Below the pieces are notes generated by a model, which worked only from the letters and a program-made list of their open reading frames with translations, made no database searches and was not told the DNA's origin. Positions 34,133 to 42,872 of a stretch of DNA of 64,000 nucleotides are shown here, piece after piece (positions within the stretch are counted from its first letter, which is position 1; each line of letters starts with the position of its first letter). Origin of the DNA: Micromonospora saelicesensis (GTDB lineage Bacteria; Actinomycetota; Actinomycetes; Mycobacteriales; Micromonosporaceae); NCBI RefSeq assembly GCF_900091575.1, contig NZ_FMCR01000008.1, positions 248,001 to 312,000 on the forward strand. Direction: 5' to 3'. Position numbers and translations under genes: made by a program.

Positions 34133-34212
34133 GGGGCGCGGGGCGCGGGGCGCGGGGCGCGGGGCGCGGGGCGCGGGGCGCGGGGCGCGGGGCGCGGGGC
34201 GCGGGGCGCGGG
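34133..34212 (+). repeat. GGGGCGC heptamer array (11 G4 runs)
   Basis: Eleven runs of four G separated by CGC recur at an exact period of seven bases from 34133 to 34206, then decay to GGG runs. This is ideal G-quadruplex spacing on the plus (coding) strand, ending about 200 bases before the coaE start. Confidence 0.9.
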
Positions 34213-34411
34213 TCGCGGGTCGCGGAGCCGGGACTGGGGCGCGGGGCGCGGGGCGCGGAGCCGGGACTGGGGCGCGGAGCCGGGACCGCGACCGGGGCCG
34301 GATGCTGGGCGTCGGGGCGCGAGCGGGTTGCGGCCGGGGCGGGATGGTTGGGAGGTCGCCGGGCCGTGGGTGGGTTTGGCGGCGGGCTTGTCGATCCGGT
34401 TGACTGTTCGG

Positions 34412-35593
34412 GTGCTGAGGGTGGGGTTGACCGGCGGGATCGGGTCAGGCAAGAGCGCGGTGGCCGCGCGGCTCGTCGAGCGGGGCGCGGTGCTGATTGA
34501 CGCCGACCGGGTGGCCCGGGAGGTGGTGGCGCCGGGTACGGAGGGGCTGGCCGAGATCGTCGCCGCCTTCTCCGACGCGGTGGTGGATGCCGACGGCGCA
34601 CTGGACCGTGCCGCACTGGGAGCGGTGGTGTTCGCCGACGAGACCGCCCGCCGTCGGCTGGAGGCGATCACCCATCCCCGGGTCCGGGCCCGCACCGCGG
34701 AGCTGGCCGCCGCGGCGGCACCCGACGCGATAGTCGTCAACGACGTACCGCTGCTGGTCGAGGTGGGTCTCGCGCCGACGTACCACCTGGTGGTCGTGGT
34801 GCAGACGGCCGTGTCGACCCGACTGGAGCGGCTGGCGCGCGACCGGGGGATGGGTCGCGCGGAGGCGGAGCGGAGGATCGCCGCCCAGGCCGACGACGCC
34901 CGCCGCCGGGCGGCGGCGGACGTGGTGCTGACCAACGACGGGAGCCTGACGGCGTTGCACGACGCCGTCGACAGGCTCTGGAAGCAGCGGCTGGTGCCCT
35001 ACGAGGACAACCTGCGTCAGCGGCGGGTGGTCCCGCCGGACGCGGCCGAGCCGGCCGGGGCCGACGCGAGTTGGCCGGAGCAGTACGCGCGGCTGGCCGC
35101 CCGGATCCAGCATGCGCTCGGCTCGGATGCCCTACGGATCGATCACATCGGTTCGACGGCGGTGCCCGGCCTGGCCGCCCAGAACGTCATCGACGTTCAG
35201 GTTGCGGTCGCCAGCCTTGCCGACGCCGACGGGCCGTTGACCGATCGGCTGGCGAGCGCCGGGTTTCCGCGGGTGCCGGGGCAGTGGTGGGACGACCCGC
35301 GCCCGGCCGGTAGGGGCCGGTGGGAGAAGCGGCTGCACGGCAGTGCGGATCCGGCCCGCCCGGTTCGTCTGCACGTGCGGGTGGCGGATTCGCCGGGTTG
35401 GCGGTACGCGTTGCTGATGCGTGATCACCTGCGTGCCGACCCGGATCAGCGGGCCACGTACCTACTGCTCAAGCGTGATCTGGTCGACGCGGCACCGGAG
35501 GCCGGTGATTCCGGCACGGCTCGCAACCCGTGGTTCGACGAGGAGTACCTGCGGGCCGAGCAGTGGGCCGCGCAGACCGGCTGGCGCCCCTGA
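34412..35593 (+). CDS. coaE: Dephospho-CoA kinase with C-terminal GrpB/UPF0157 domain
   Basis: A 393-residue fusion. Residues 1-200 are dephospho-CoA kinase, the last step of CoA synthesis: P-loop VGLTGGIGSGKS, LIDADRVAREVV, ITHPRVRAR and NDVPLLVEVGL with LERLARDRGM. Residues about 215-393 are a GrpB domain (WPEQYARLAARIQHAL, RIDHIGSTAVPGLAAQNVIDVQV, RLHVRV), a nucleotidyltransferase-like fold. The same fusion is known for mycobacterial CoaE, where the extra domain was reported to help folding or regulation. GTG 34412 is chosen because earlier codons are low complexity; no good ribosome-binding site is visible. Confidence 0.92.
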   Translation: MLRVGLTGGIGSGKSAVAARLVERGAVLIDADRVAREVVAPGTEGLAEIVAAFSDAVVDADGALDRAALGAVVFADETARRRLEAITHPRVRARTAELAAAAAPDAIVVNDVPLLVEVGLAPTYHLVVVVQTAVSTRLERLARDRGMGRAEAERRIAAQADDARRRAAADVVLTNDGSLTALHDAVDRLWKQRLVPYEDNLRQRRVVPPDAAEPAGADASWPEQYARLAARIQHALGSDALRIDHIGSTAVPGLAAQNVIDVQVAVASLADADGPLTDRLASAGFPRVPGQWWDDPRPAGRGRWEKRLHGSADPARPVRLHVRVADSPGWRYALLMRDHLRADPDQRATYLLLKRDLVDAAPEAGDSGTARNPWFDEEYLRAEQWAAQTGWRP

Positions 35594-35601
35594 GGCATCG
35601 G

Positions 35602-37464
35602 TCAGCGGGCACGGGGCCGAGGGGTCGGAGACCGAGGCGCCGAAGGTCGAGGGGCGGTGGGCCGAGGGTTGGCAGCCAGTCGGGGCACGACGGCGGGCTG
35701 GAGATCCAGGTGTGCCCACGCGCCGGCGTCGGTCTGCAACTCGAGCCGGCGGAGCGACCCGTCCCGGTCGAGCCAGTACCGCAGCCGCGCGTCTGCCGGA
35801 CCGGACTCGATGACGTCCACGGTCCGTCCGGCGGCAACGTCCTCGCGTACCCGCACGGCCGCGCCGCGCTGCCCGATCGACCCGGCGGCTACTGCGGCGT
35901 CGACCAGCACGCTCAGGTCGTCCCGGCCGGGCCGGGAGATCCGCCATCCTCCGGCCGGGGGTGGCAGCGGCGGCCGGGCCGGCGCCTCCGCGGTGCCGCC
36001 GCCGGCGTCCGCCGCCGGCAGGTCCGCCCGGGCCATCCCGGCGGCGTCGCGTCGCAGCAGGGTCCGGCGATTCGGTACGCCCAGGTCGGCGACCGCGAGA
36101 TACGCGGTACGCGCGGTCCAGCTCAACCAGCCGGCGCCCCGCAGGTTCGTGTCCGTGCCCATCGGCGCGGTCAGCGTCACGGTGGCACCGCCGTGGGTGC
36201 GGAGCCGGGCCGGCAGCCGGTCGAGCCGACGCTGCTCGGCGTCGGTCAGCGCGCGGGGCAGACCGGGGCGGCCGCCGAGTGCGTCCACCGGCCGTAGTGT
36301 CGGCCGGTCCGCGCGGTTGAAGATCATCGTGACCGGACCGGTGCCGGGCAGCACTGTCACCAGCTTGTGCAGCCGGGCGTCCTGATCGAGCCAGTACCGG
36401 GTCTGTCCCTCCGGGGCGGGCGTCACGGCGCTGGGGGCGCCGATGGCCGTGCTGGCGGCTGGCGCGCCGGCGGGCAGTGGCGCCTGTATGACGTCCCGTG
36501 GGCCGGCCGGCACGGTCTCCCGGGTGATCCAACGCGCCCCGTCGGGCGGTGCCGTCCGGGTGGTGGTGTCGGGGCGGTCGGCGGCGAGATCGAGGAGCAG
36601 GTCGAGCACCGGCGCCAGATGCGCCCCGGGTGCCAGTCGGTGCAGCCGCCACTGGTCCGTCGGGGGCATCAGTGGTGGGGCGGCGGGAGTGGGCACCGCC
36701 GCCGGATCGGGCCGGATCACCAGCACCGGACCGCTCTTCTGCAAGAGCCCGCGTTCGGCACCCGCTCCCGGCCCGCCCACGTCGAGGTAGAGCAGTGACC
36801 GGGACCAGTCCACCCAGCCCACCAGCTCGATGCGGGCGGCGCCGGTGCCGGCCGTGACCCGTACGCCGGCGCGAAGGTCGCGCAGGTTGGTGACCCGCAC
36901 GGCGGCCAGCCGCTCGCCCTCCGTCAGGGTCAGCGGCCGGGCCGGCTCGGGCGGGTCGGGCGCCCAGCTCAACAGCCCGAGCACCAGCGCCGTCGCGGAC
37001 GTCACCGCCGTCAGGCCGAGCAACAGCAGCACCGTACGTCGACGACGGCGGGCCGAGGACGGCCCGGTGGTGTCGGCGGCCTCGGTGGTGTCGGCGGTCT
37101 CCGGGGTGTCGTCGCGGCGGATGGTCGCGCGGTTTCCCGCGAGGCTTCGATCGGCGGCGGCCCGCCGCGTGTCGTCGGTCTTGCGGCCGGCGGTGGCCCG
37201 GCGCGCGCCGCCGCTGGTCCGGCCGGCCGTGGGCCTACCTCCGGTGTCGCTGGGGGTCCGGCTGGCCGCCGAGGCGCTGCCGGCCGGGCCGGTGCGGTGC
37301 CGCCCGCTGCGGGCGGTGCCCGGGTCGTCCGGCCGGGGTGTGGCGGTGCGGGCGGTGCCCGGGTCGTCCGGCGGGGGTGTGGCGGTGCGGGCGGTGCCCG
37401 GGTCGTCCGGCGGGGGTGTGGCGGTGCGGGCGGTGTCGGGCGCCGGGGTCGGAGAGGTGTCCAC
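35602..37464 (-). CDS. Single-pass membrane protein with a duplicated extracellular domain
   Basis: A roughly 620-residue protein of unknown function. The N-terminal 135 or so residues are Pro/Thr/Asp/Arg-rich, include three 13-residue repeats TARTATPPPDDPG, and would lie in the cytosol. RRRRRTVLLLLGLTAVTSATALVLGLLSW is a single membrane anchor. The outside part looks like two related units of about 200 residues; both have a strand like ELVGWVDWSRSLLYLDV or GWLSWTARTAYLAV early and end with a YWLDxDxxLxxL motif. The true start is unclear: the frame is open to 37689 and no ribosome-binding site is seen; GTG 37464 is a guess. It converges with coaE. Confidence 0.65.
   Translation of the reverse strand: MDTSPTPAPDTARTATPPPDDPGTARTATPPPDDPGTARTATPRPDDPGTARSGRHRTGPAGSASAASRTPSDTGGRPTAGRTSGGARRATAGRKTDDTRRAAADRSLAGNRATIRRDDTPETADTTEAADTTGPSSARRRRRTVLLLLGLTAVTSATALVLGLLSWAPDPPEPARPLTLTEGERLAAVRVTNLRDLRAGVRVTAGTGAARIELVGWVDWSRSLLYLDVGGPGAGAERGLLQKSGPVLVIRPDPAAVPTPAAPPLMPPTDQWRLHRLAPGAHLAPVLDLLLDLAADRPDTTTRTAPPDGARWITRETVPAGPRDVIQAPLPAGAPAASTAIGAPSAVTPAPEGQTRYWLDQDARLHKLVTVLPGTGPVTMIFNRADRPTLRPVDALGGRPGLPRALTDAEQRRLDRLPARLRTHGGATVTLTAPMGTDTNLRGAGWLSWTARTAYLAVADLGVPNRRTLLRRDAAGMARADLPAADAGGGTAEAPARPPLPPPAGGWRISRPGRDDLSVLVDAAVAAGSIGQRGAAVRVREDVAAGRTVDVIESGPADARLRYWLDRDGSLRRLELQTDAGAWAHLDLQPAVVPRLAANPRPTAPRPSAPRSPTPRPRAR
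37309..37435 (-). repeat. Three 39-bp tandem repeats in the membrane protein gene
   Basis: Units at 37309, 37348 and 37387 are nearly identical, with a partial fourth. They encode TARTATPPPDDPG on the minus strand, so copy number changes would stay in frame. Confidence 0.85.
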
Positions 37465-37750
37465 GGAGATGAAACGGGCGGGGAGGCACCGGGGTGACGA
37501 GCAGGGGCGCTCGCGGCGGCCGGTCTGCGCCTCGAGCGCGACCACACGGGTGCGCACGCCGGACGAGCCGGGTGCTGCGACCGCTGTGCCGGGGGTGACT
37601 GGCCGTGATGTCGGCCTGGCCACCGGCCCGGTCGGCCGCCGCGAGCGGCCTACATGAAGAGGGTAGTCCCGGTGACATGGGCCACACAATGGGAATATTG
37701 AAGCTGATCACGTACCTCCCGTGACGGCCGTTCCTGTCGGACCTCCGGCG

Positions 37751-37756
37751 TACCGT
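37751..37756 (+). promoter_or_regulatory. Possible -10 box (TACCGT) of a leaderless uvrB transcript
   Basis: TACCGT ends seven bases before the uvrB ATG and there is no ribosome-binding site in between. The -35 region is not clear. Confidence 0.4.
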
Positions 37757-37763
37757 TGATGGC

Positions 37764-39872
37764 ATGGCGCTCGACATTCCCCGGCTGGACAGCCGCTTCC
37801 AGGTCGTCAGTGATTTTCAGCCGGCCGGCGACCAACCGGCGGCCATCGATGAGCTTGAGCGTCGGGTTCGGCGCGGCGACCGCAACACCGTGCTGCTCGG
37901 CGCGACCGGCACCGGCAAGAGCGCCACCACGGCGTGGCTGATCGAGCGGCTGCAACGCCCCACCCTGGTGCTCGCCCCGAACAAGACGCTCTGCGCGCAG
38001 CTGGCCAAGGAGTTCAGCGAGCTGCTGCCGCACAACGCGGTCGAATACTTCGTGTCGTACTACGACTACTACCAGCCCGAGGCCTACATCCCGCAGACCG
38101 ACACCTACATCGAGAAGGACTCCTCGATCAACGAGGAGGTGGAGCGGCTGCGGCACTCGGCGACGATGTCGCTGCTCACCCGCCGCGACGTGATCGTGGT
38201 GGCGACCGTCTCGGCGATCTACGGCCTGGGCACTCCGGAGGAGTACCTCAACCGGGCGGTGAAGGTGCAGATCGGGCAGGAGCTCGACCGCGACCAGTTG
38301 CTGCGCCGGCTGGTCGACATCCAGTACACCCGCAACGACATGGCCTTCCAGCGGGGCACCTTCCGGGTCCGCGGCGACACGCTGGAGATCATCCCGGCGT
38401 ACGAGGAGCTGGCGATCCGGATCGAGCTGTTCGGTGACGAGGTGGAGAAGCTCTACTACCTCAACCCGTTGACCGGTGACGTGGTCCGCGAGGTCGACCA
38501 GCTGGTGATCTTCCCGGCCACCCACTACGCGGCCGGTCCGGAGCGGATGGAACGGGCGATCCGTGACATCGAGGTGGAGCTGGCCGAGCGTCTCGCCGAG
38601 CTGGAGCGGCAGGGCAAGCTGCTGGAGGCGCAGCGGCTGCGGATGCGCACCACCTACGACATCGAGATGATGCGGCAGGTGGGCTTCTGCTCCGGCATCG
38701 AGAACTACTCGATGCACATGGACGGGCGGCTGCCCGGCAGCCCACCGCACGCCCTGCTCGACTACTTCCCCGACGACTTCCTCACCGTGGTCGACGAGTC
38801 GCACGTGACCATCCCGCAGATCGGCGGCATGTACGAGGGCGACGCGTCCCGGAAGCGGATGCTCATCGACCACGGCTTCCGGCTGCCCAGCGCGGCCGAC
38901 AACCGGCCGCTGCGCTTCGACGAGTTCCTGGAGCGGGTCGGCCAGATGGTCTACCTCTCCGCGACCCCCGGCACCTGGGAGATGGAGCAGGCCCAGGGCG
39001 AGTTCGTCGAGCAGGTGATCCGACCCACCGGTCTGGTCGACCCGGAGGTCGTGATCAAGCCGACCAAGGGCCAGATCGACGACCTGATGCACGAGATCAA
39101 GCTGCGGACCGACCGGGACGAGCGGGTGCTGGTCACCACGCTGACCAAGAAGATGGCCGAGGACCTGTCCGACTACCTCCTGGAGAACGGCATCCGGGTG
39201 CGCTACCTGCACTCGGAGGTCGACACGCTGCGCCGGGTGGAGCTGCTGCGCGAGCTGCGCAAGGGCGACTACGACGTGCTCGTCGGCATCAACCTGCTCC
39301 GCGAAGGTCTGGACCTGCCCGAGGTGTCGCTGGTGGCGATTCTCGACGCCGACAAGGAGGGCTTCCTGCGCAGCGGTCGGTCGCTGATCCAGACCATCGG
39401 GCGGGCGGCCCGTAACGTCTCCGGCCAGGTGCACATGTACGCCGACAAGATCACCCCGTCGATGGCGGCGGCGATCGACGAGACCGATCGGCGTCGGGCC
39501 AAGCAGATCGCGCACAACGAGGCACACGGCATCAGCCCGGAGCCGCTGCGTAAGAAGATCCACGACATCCTGGACGACATCTACCGCGAGGCGGAGGACA
39601 CCGAGAACTCCCGGGTCGGTGGCGCGGTGCGTCAGCTTTCCCGAGGTAAGGCGCCGGTCAAGGAGACCCGCAGCCGGAGCCGGTCCGCCGCGAGCACCAC
39701 CTCACGGGAGGGGATGGCCCGCGCCGACCTCGCCCAGCTCATCCAGGAGCTCAACGACCAGATGTTGGCCGCCGCACGCGAGCTTCAGTTCGAGTTGGCG
39801 GCCCGGATCCGCGACGAGGTCTCCGACCTGAAGAAGGAGCTGCGCGGCATGGACGCCGCCGGCGTGAAGTGA
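37764..39872 (+). CDS. uvrB: Excinuclease ABC subunit B
   Basis: The 702-residue damage-verification helicase of nucleotide excision repair. Walker A LLGATGTGKSATTAW, the beta-hairpin YYDYYQPEAYIPQTDTYIEKD that inserts between the strands, DESHVTIPQIGGMYEGD (Walker B and following), and helicase motifs V and VI (GINLLREGLDLPEVSLVAILDADKEGFLRS, QTIGRAARN) are complete. The C-terminal UVR domain (about 665-695, LIQELNDQMLAAARELQFELAARIRDEV) binds UvrC. An 80-residue basic linker with SRSRSAAS precedes it. It is divergent from the membrane protein gene. Confidence 0.97.
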   Translation: MALDIPRLDSRFQVVSDFQPAGDQPAAIDELERRVRRGDRNTVLLGATGTGKSATTAWLIERLQRPTLVLAPNKTLCAQLAKEFSELLPHNAVEYFVSYYDYYQPEAYIPQTDTYIEKDSSINEEVERLRHSATMSLLTRRDVIVVATVSAIYGLGTPEEYLNRAVKVQIGQELDRDQLLRRLVDIQYTRNDMAFQRGTFRVRGDTLEIIPAYEELAIRIELFGDEVEKLYYLNPLTGDVVREVDQLVIFPATHYAAGPERMERAIRDIEVELAERLAELERQGKLLEAQRLRMRTTYDIEMMRQVGFCSGIENYSMHMDGRLPGSPPHALLDYFPDDFLTVVDESHVTIPQIGGMYEGDASRKRMLIDHGFRLPSAADNRPLRFDEFLERVGQMVYLSATPGTWEMEQAQGEFVEQVIRPTGLVDPEVVIKPTKGQIDDLMHEIKLRTDRDERVLVTTLTKKMAEDLSDYLLENGIRVRYLHSEVDTLRRVELLRELRKGDYDVLVGINLLREGLDLPEVSLVAILDADKEGFLRSGRSLIQTIGRAARNVSGQVHMYADKITPSMAAAIDETDRRRAKQIAHNEAHGISPEPLRKKIHDILDDIYREAEDTENSRVGGAVRQLSRGKAPVKETRSRSRSAASTTSREGMARADLAQLIQELNDQMLAAARELQFELAARIRDEVSDLKKELRGMDAAGVK

Positions 39873-39945
39873 CGGCCACCCGGTCGGCCCCGCCCAGCGC
39901 TCCGCTTGGGCCCGGCCGGCCGGGGCACGTGAAGGGCGGGCACGG

Positions 39946-40764
39946 TTGACGGCGGTGGCGCCGATCGGCGAGATGGTCCTCGGGGTGCCCGGCGCCAGCC
40001 TGCGTCCGTTCGTCGACCGGTACGTGGGCTACCGGGAACGGGCGGACGTGCCACTGGTCCGCCGGGAGTCGGCGGGCGTCTTCGTGGTGCTGATCCTGGG
40101 CTGGGGCGCTCCGCTGGACGTGACCGACCCGCGTAGCGCGCAGCGCGGCGTCACCGCGGTCGACTCGTTCGTGGCCGGCACCTTCGACAGTTGGTGCACC
40201 ACGCGCACCGTGGGCGTGGGAGAGGGCATCGAGTTGCTGCTCGCCCCCCTGACCGCCCGCCGGCTTCTCGGTCTGCCCCTGAGTGAGCTGACCAACCGGG
40301 CCGTCGACGTCGGGCAGCTCCCGGGCCGTTGGCTGGATCGGCTGCGCGGCCGGCTCGCCGAGGCCCCCGGCTGGTCGGACCGGTTCGACCTGCTCGACCG
40401 GGTGCTCGCCGCCCGGCTGGCGGCGGCCCCGCCGGTGGACCCGCGGCTCGACTGGGCGTGGCGGTGGCTGGCCGCCAGCGGTGGGCGGGGGAGCGTCGGT
40501 GTGCTCGCCGACGAGTTGGGCTGGAGCCGCCGGCACCTCGCGTCCCGGTTCCGGCAGGAGGTCGGGCTGCCGCCCAAGATGGCCGCGCGACTGCTGCGTT
40601 TTCAGCGGGCTCACGCCGCGTCGACCCAGGCCGGCGGGGTCGGGCGGGGAGTCGACTGGGCCGCCGTGGCGGCGAGCTGCGGCTACTACGACCAGTCCCA
40701 CCTGATCCGGGACTTCCACGAGTTCGCGGGGGCCACGCCGGCCGCGCTGCTCTCCGGCCGCTGA
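39946..40764 (+). CDS. AraC family transcriptional regulator
   Basis: A 272-residue regulator. The N-terminal 150 residues look like the AraC-type sensor of a subgroup with FxVLILGWG and a VGVGEGIELLLAPLTARRLLGLPLSEL segment. The C-terminal double helix-turn-helix spans about 170-270: GSVGVLADELGWSRRHLASRFRQEVGLPPKMAARLLRF and WAAVAASCGYYDQSHLIRDFHEFAGATP. TTG 39946 after AAGGGCGGG is used; ATG 39973 is a possible alternative. It is followed by tandem repeats and a VOC-family gene that it probably controls. Confidence 0.9.
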   Translation: MTAVAPIGEMVLGVPGASLRPFVDRYVGYRERADVPLVRRESAGVFVVLILGWGAPLDVTDPRSAQRGVTAVDSFVAGTFDSWCTTRTVGVGEGIELLLAPLTARRLLGLPLSELTNRAVDVGQLPGRWLDRLRGRLAEAPGWSDRFDLLDRVLAARLAAAPPVDPRLDWAWRWLAASGGRGSVGVLADELGWSRRHLASRFRQEVGLPPKMAARLLRFQRAHAASTQAGGVGRGVDWAAVAASCGYYDQSHLIRDFHEFAGATPAALLSGR

Positions 40765-40773
40765 CGACCGCCG

Positions 40774-40866
40774 GCCGACCGGAGCCGGACCGGCGACCCG
40801 CCGAGCCGACCGGAGCCGGGCCAGCGACCCGCCGAGCCGACCGGAGCCGGACCGGCGACCCGCCGA
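40774..40866 (+). repeat. Three tandem 31-bp repeats between the AraC and VOC genes
   Basis: Exact-length units begin at 40774, 40805 and 40836; each reads GCCGACCGGAGCCGG followed by a variable pair and GCGACCCGCCGA. Unit 2 differs at a few bases. They end 50 bases before the VOC gene start and could be regulator sites or a small minisatellite. Confidence 0.85.
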
Positions 40867-40916
40867 GGTCACATTCGTCCAATCCGGAGCCACGCCGCCG
40901 GCCGCAGAATCGGGTC

Positions 40917-41285
40917 ATGCGAACCATCTATCCAATCTTCCGTTATCCCGATCCCCGCGCCGCGATCGACTGGCTGGGTGCCGCCTTCGGTTTCCGGGTG
41001 CATGCCGTGCACGAGGCGCCGGACGGAGCGGTCGCGCACGCCGAGCTGGTCCTCGACACCGGCATGATCATGCTGGGTGCTCGGGCCGACGCCCCGCCCC
41101 GGCCGGCCGACGACGAGTGGTCGGTCTACGTGGCCGTGCCGGACGTCGACGCGCACTGCGCCCAGGCCCGCGCGGCCGGCGCCGAGATCATCCGCGAGCC
41201 TTTCGACACCGACTACGGCTCCCGTGACTACTCGGCCCGCGATCTGGCCGGCAACGTCTGGTCCTTCGGCACGTACCGACCCTGA
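40917..41285 (+). CDS. VOC family (glyoxalase/bleomycin resistance-like) protein
   Basis: A 122-residue vicinal-oxygen-chelate protein made of two beta-alpha-beta-beta-beta units: TIYPIFRYPDPRAAIDWLGAAFGFRVHAVHEAPDG and VYVAVPDVDAHCAQARAAGAEIIREPFDTDYGSRDYSARDLAGNVWSFGTY. The sequence resembles the PhnB-like or glyoxalase-like subgroup. It could be a metal enzyme or a drug-binding protein. ATG 40917; the longer open frame upstream runs through the tandem repeats and is not used. Likely regulated by the AraC-type gene just before it. Confidence 0.88.
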   Translation: MRTIYPIFRYPDPRAAIDWLGAAFGFRVHAVHEAPDGAVAHAELVLDTGMIMLGARADAPPRPADDEWSVYVAVPDVDAHCAQARAAGAEIIREPFDTDYGSRDYSARDLAGNVWSFGTYRP

Positions 41286-41480
41286 GCCGGCCACGCTGAC
41301 CGGGGACGGGCGGCCCGCCGGGACCAGCCTGAGCGGCTTGGAACCGCACTGAACTGCGGAAACGGTGTGTTCGGGCTGGCCCGGCCGGCCGGCGGCGTCG
41401 AATGCCCTGATTGCGGTGCGCGAGCGTGCTATTGCACTGGGTGATCGTCCTGCGTAGTCTCCCTCGGTGGGGAGGCCGGG

Positions 41481-42338
41481 ATGCCGCTGCCAACAAGTCC
41501 TGTCATTCGACGTGCACGTCTCGGCGCAGAATTGCGCCAACTTCGTCGGCGCGAGTCGCTGACCCTGGAGCAGGTCTGCGACCGGCTGGGCTGGGCCTCG
41601 ACGTCGAAGCTGTCCCGCATCGAGCTGGGTCAGAGTCGCCCGGACCTCGCCGACGTGCTCGATCTGCTGGATGTCTACAAGGTGCCCACGCCCGCCCGGG
41701 AGGCGCTGATCGTCATCGCCCGGGACGCGGCGACCAGTCGAGGCTGGTGGAAGACGCTGGGCGAGATGAGCGAACGGCAGCGCACCTACGCCGAGTTGGA
41801 GGCCGGCGCCGCCGACATCGTCGAGTACCAGCCGTCGGTGGTGCCGGGACTGCTCCAGACGCCCGCGTACGCCCGGGTGTTGGTCACCGCCGGCGCCCAG
41901 CTCACGCCGGAGGTCGACGTGGAGGCCGAGGTGCGCGCGAGGGCACTGCGGCAGGAGGTGCTTCGGCGGGCCTACCCGCCGCGCTACACGGCGGTGCTCG
42001 CCGAGGCCGTCTGCGACCCGGGTGACCTGCCGGTGGCGGTCTGGCGTGAACAGCTGCGTCATCTGGTCGCGGTGACCGGCCTGTCCCACGTCACGGTGCG
42101 GCTGTTGCCACGCGGATCGGCCGGTGGCGGGCTGCATCCGCTCACACCGTATTCCTGCTACGCCTTTCCCGACCCGGCGGACCCGCGCACGGTCATGCTC
42201 GAGGCGTTGACCACCGACGTCCGGTTGGCCACAGTGCTCGACGTGGACCGCTACGAACGGATGACCGGGGCGCTGCTGGCCGCGGCGCTGTCACCGGAGG
42301 AGACGGTCACCGTGCTGGCCCGCCGCGTCGGCGAGTAA
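41481..42338 (+). CDS. XRE-type regulator with DUF5753
   Basis: A 285-residue regulator of the type abundant in actinomycetes. Residues 10-70 form a helix-turn-helix (RLGAELRQLRRRESLTLEQVCDRLGWASTSKLSRIELGQSRPDLADV). The rest is DUF5753 with YQPSVVPGLLQTPAYAR, RQEVLRRAYPPRYTAVLAEAV and the late DVDRYERMTGALLAAALSPEET. Such genes are often paired with small DUF397 genes; none is seen here. ATG 41481 follows GGGGAGG. Confidence 0.92.
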   Translation: MPLPTSPVIRRARLGAELRQLRRRESLTLEQVCDRLGWASTSKLSRIELGQSRPDLADVLDLLDVYKVPTPAREALIVIARDAATSRGWWKTLGEMSERQRTYAELEAGAADIVEYQPSVVPGLLQTPAYARVLVTAGAQLTPEVDVEAEVRARALRQEVLRRAYPPRYTAVLAEAVCDPGDLPVAVWREQLRHLVAVTGLSHVTVRLLPRGSAGGGLHPLTPYSCYAFPDPADPRTVMLEALTTDVRLATVLDVDRYERMTGALLAAALSPEETVTVLARRVGE

Positions 42339-42461
42339 CGGTTGACGGGGTGCCGACGGTGACGCGCCGCGCGGCCACCGGGCCCGGCGCCCCCGAGCCC
42401 GTCGGGACCGGCGGCCGGCGCGTGCGCCCGGCACGATAACCGTGGGGTACGACAGCTCGGC

Positions 42462-42755
42462 TCAGGCCGGTACGTCGAGGAAGTGCTCGACCACTGGCGG
42501 TCCCGCGAAGTGCGGCCCGATCAGCGCCCGCCACTTGTCGAACCGTTCGGTGGCCCGGAAGTTCTTCTCGTGCGCCTCGACCGAGTCCCATTCGACGAGC
42601 AGCACGAAGCGGCTCGGTGACTCGATTCCTCGGGTCATCCGCACGGACCGGCAGCCGGTCGCTCCGGCGAGCACCGGGTGACCCTCGGCGTACGCGGCGG
42701 CGAAAGCGTCCTCGTGTCCGGGTAGTACGTCGATCAGCGCGACCTCAAGAACCAT
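42462..42755 (-). CDS. Antibiotic biosynthesis monooxygenase (ABM) domain protein
   Basis: A 97-residue dimeric alpha-beta barrel protein. MVLEVALIDVLPGHEDAFAAAYAEGHPVLAGATGCRSVRM then SRFVLLVEWDSVEAHEKNFRATERFDKWRALIGPHF is the ABM pattern, with the usual WDSVEAHxxxF element. Members act as cofactor-free monooxygenases or heme-degrading enzymes, but many have no known role. ATG 42755; a much longer minus-strand frame runs upstream but is a shadow across the pnuC region. Confidence 0.88.
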   Translation of the reverse strand: MVLEVALIDVLPGHEDAFAAAYAEGHPVLAGATGCRSVRMTRGIESPSRFVLLVEWDSVEAHEKNFRATERFDKWRALIGPHFAGPPVVEHFLDVPA

Positions 42756-42860
42756 GCCGGACAGCCTCCCACGGCGGTCGGGGCCGGCGGTGTCGCGGGT
42801 CTGTGCCGGACCACTGCCTGGACTCCGCCTCGGCTCGACCGAGGGCGTTGACACAGACCC

Positions 42861-42866
42861 TAGGGT
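42861..42866 (+). promoter_or_regulatory. Possible -10 box (TAGGGT) of a leaderless pnuC-nadR transcript
   Basis: TAGGGT ends six bases before the pnuC GTG with no ribosome-binding site between. A TTGACA occurs at 42848 but is only seven bases from the -10 box, so it cannot be its partner. Confidence 0.4.
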
Positions 42867-42872
42867 GGCCTC

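Larger units (their letters stand above)
33876..34411. other. Gap of about 540 bp between rpsA and coaE
   Basis: It contains hairpin copy 4 and the heptamer array, then decayed G-rich repeats (GCGGAGCCGGGACTGGGGC occurs three times in part between 34226 and 34300). Frames through it encode Arg/Gly/Ala low-complexity peptide only. No promoter for coaE can be assigned. Confidence 0.65.

Noticed and set aside
34133..34212. Heptamer array as a CRISPR-like locus
   Set aside because: The unit is seven bases with no spacers and no cas genes; it is a simple G-rich tandem repeat.
42848..42853. TTGACA as the -35 box of pnuC
   Set aside because: Only seven bases separate it from TAGGGT; no promoter geometry allows this.
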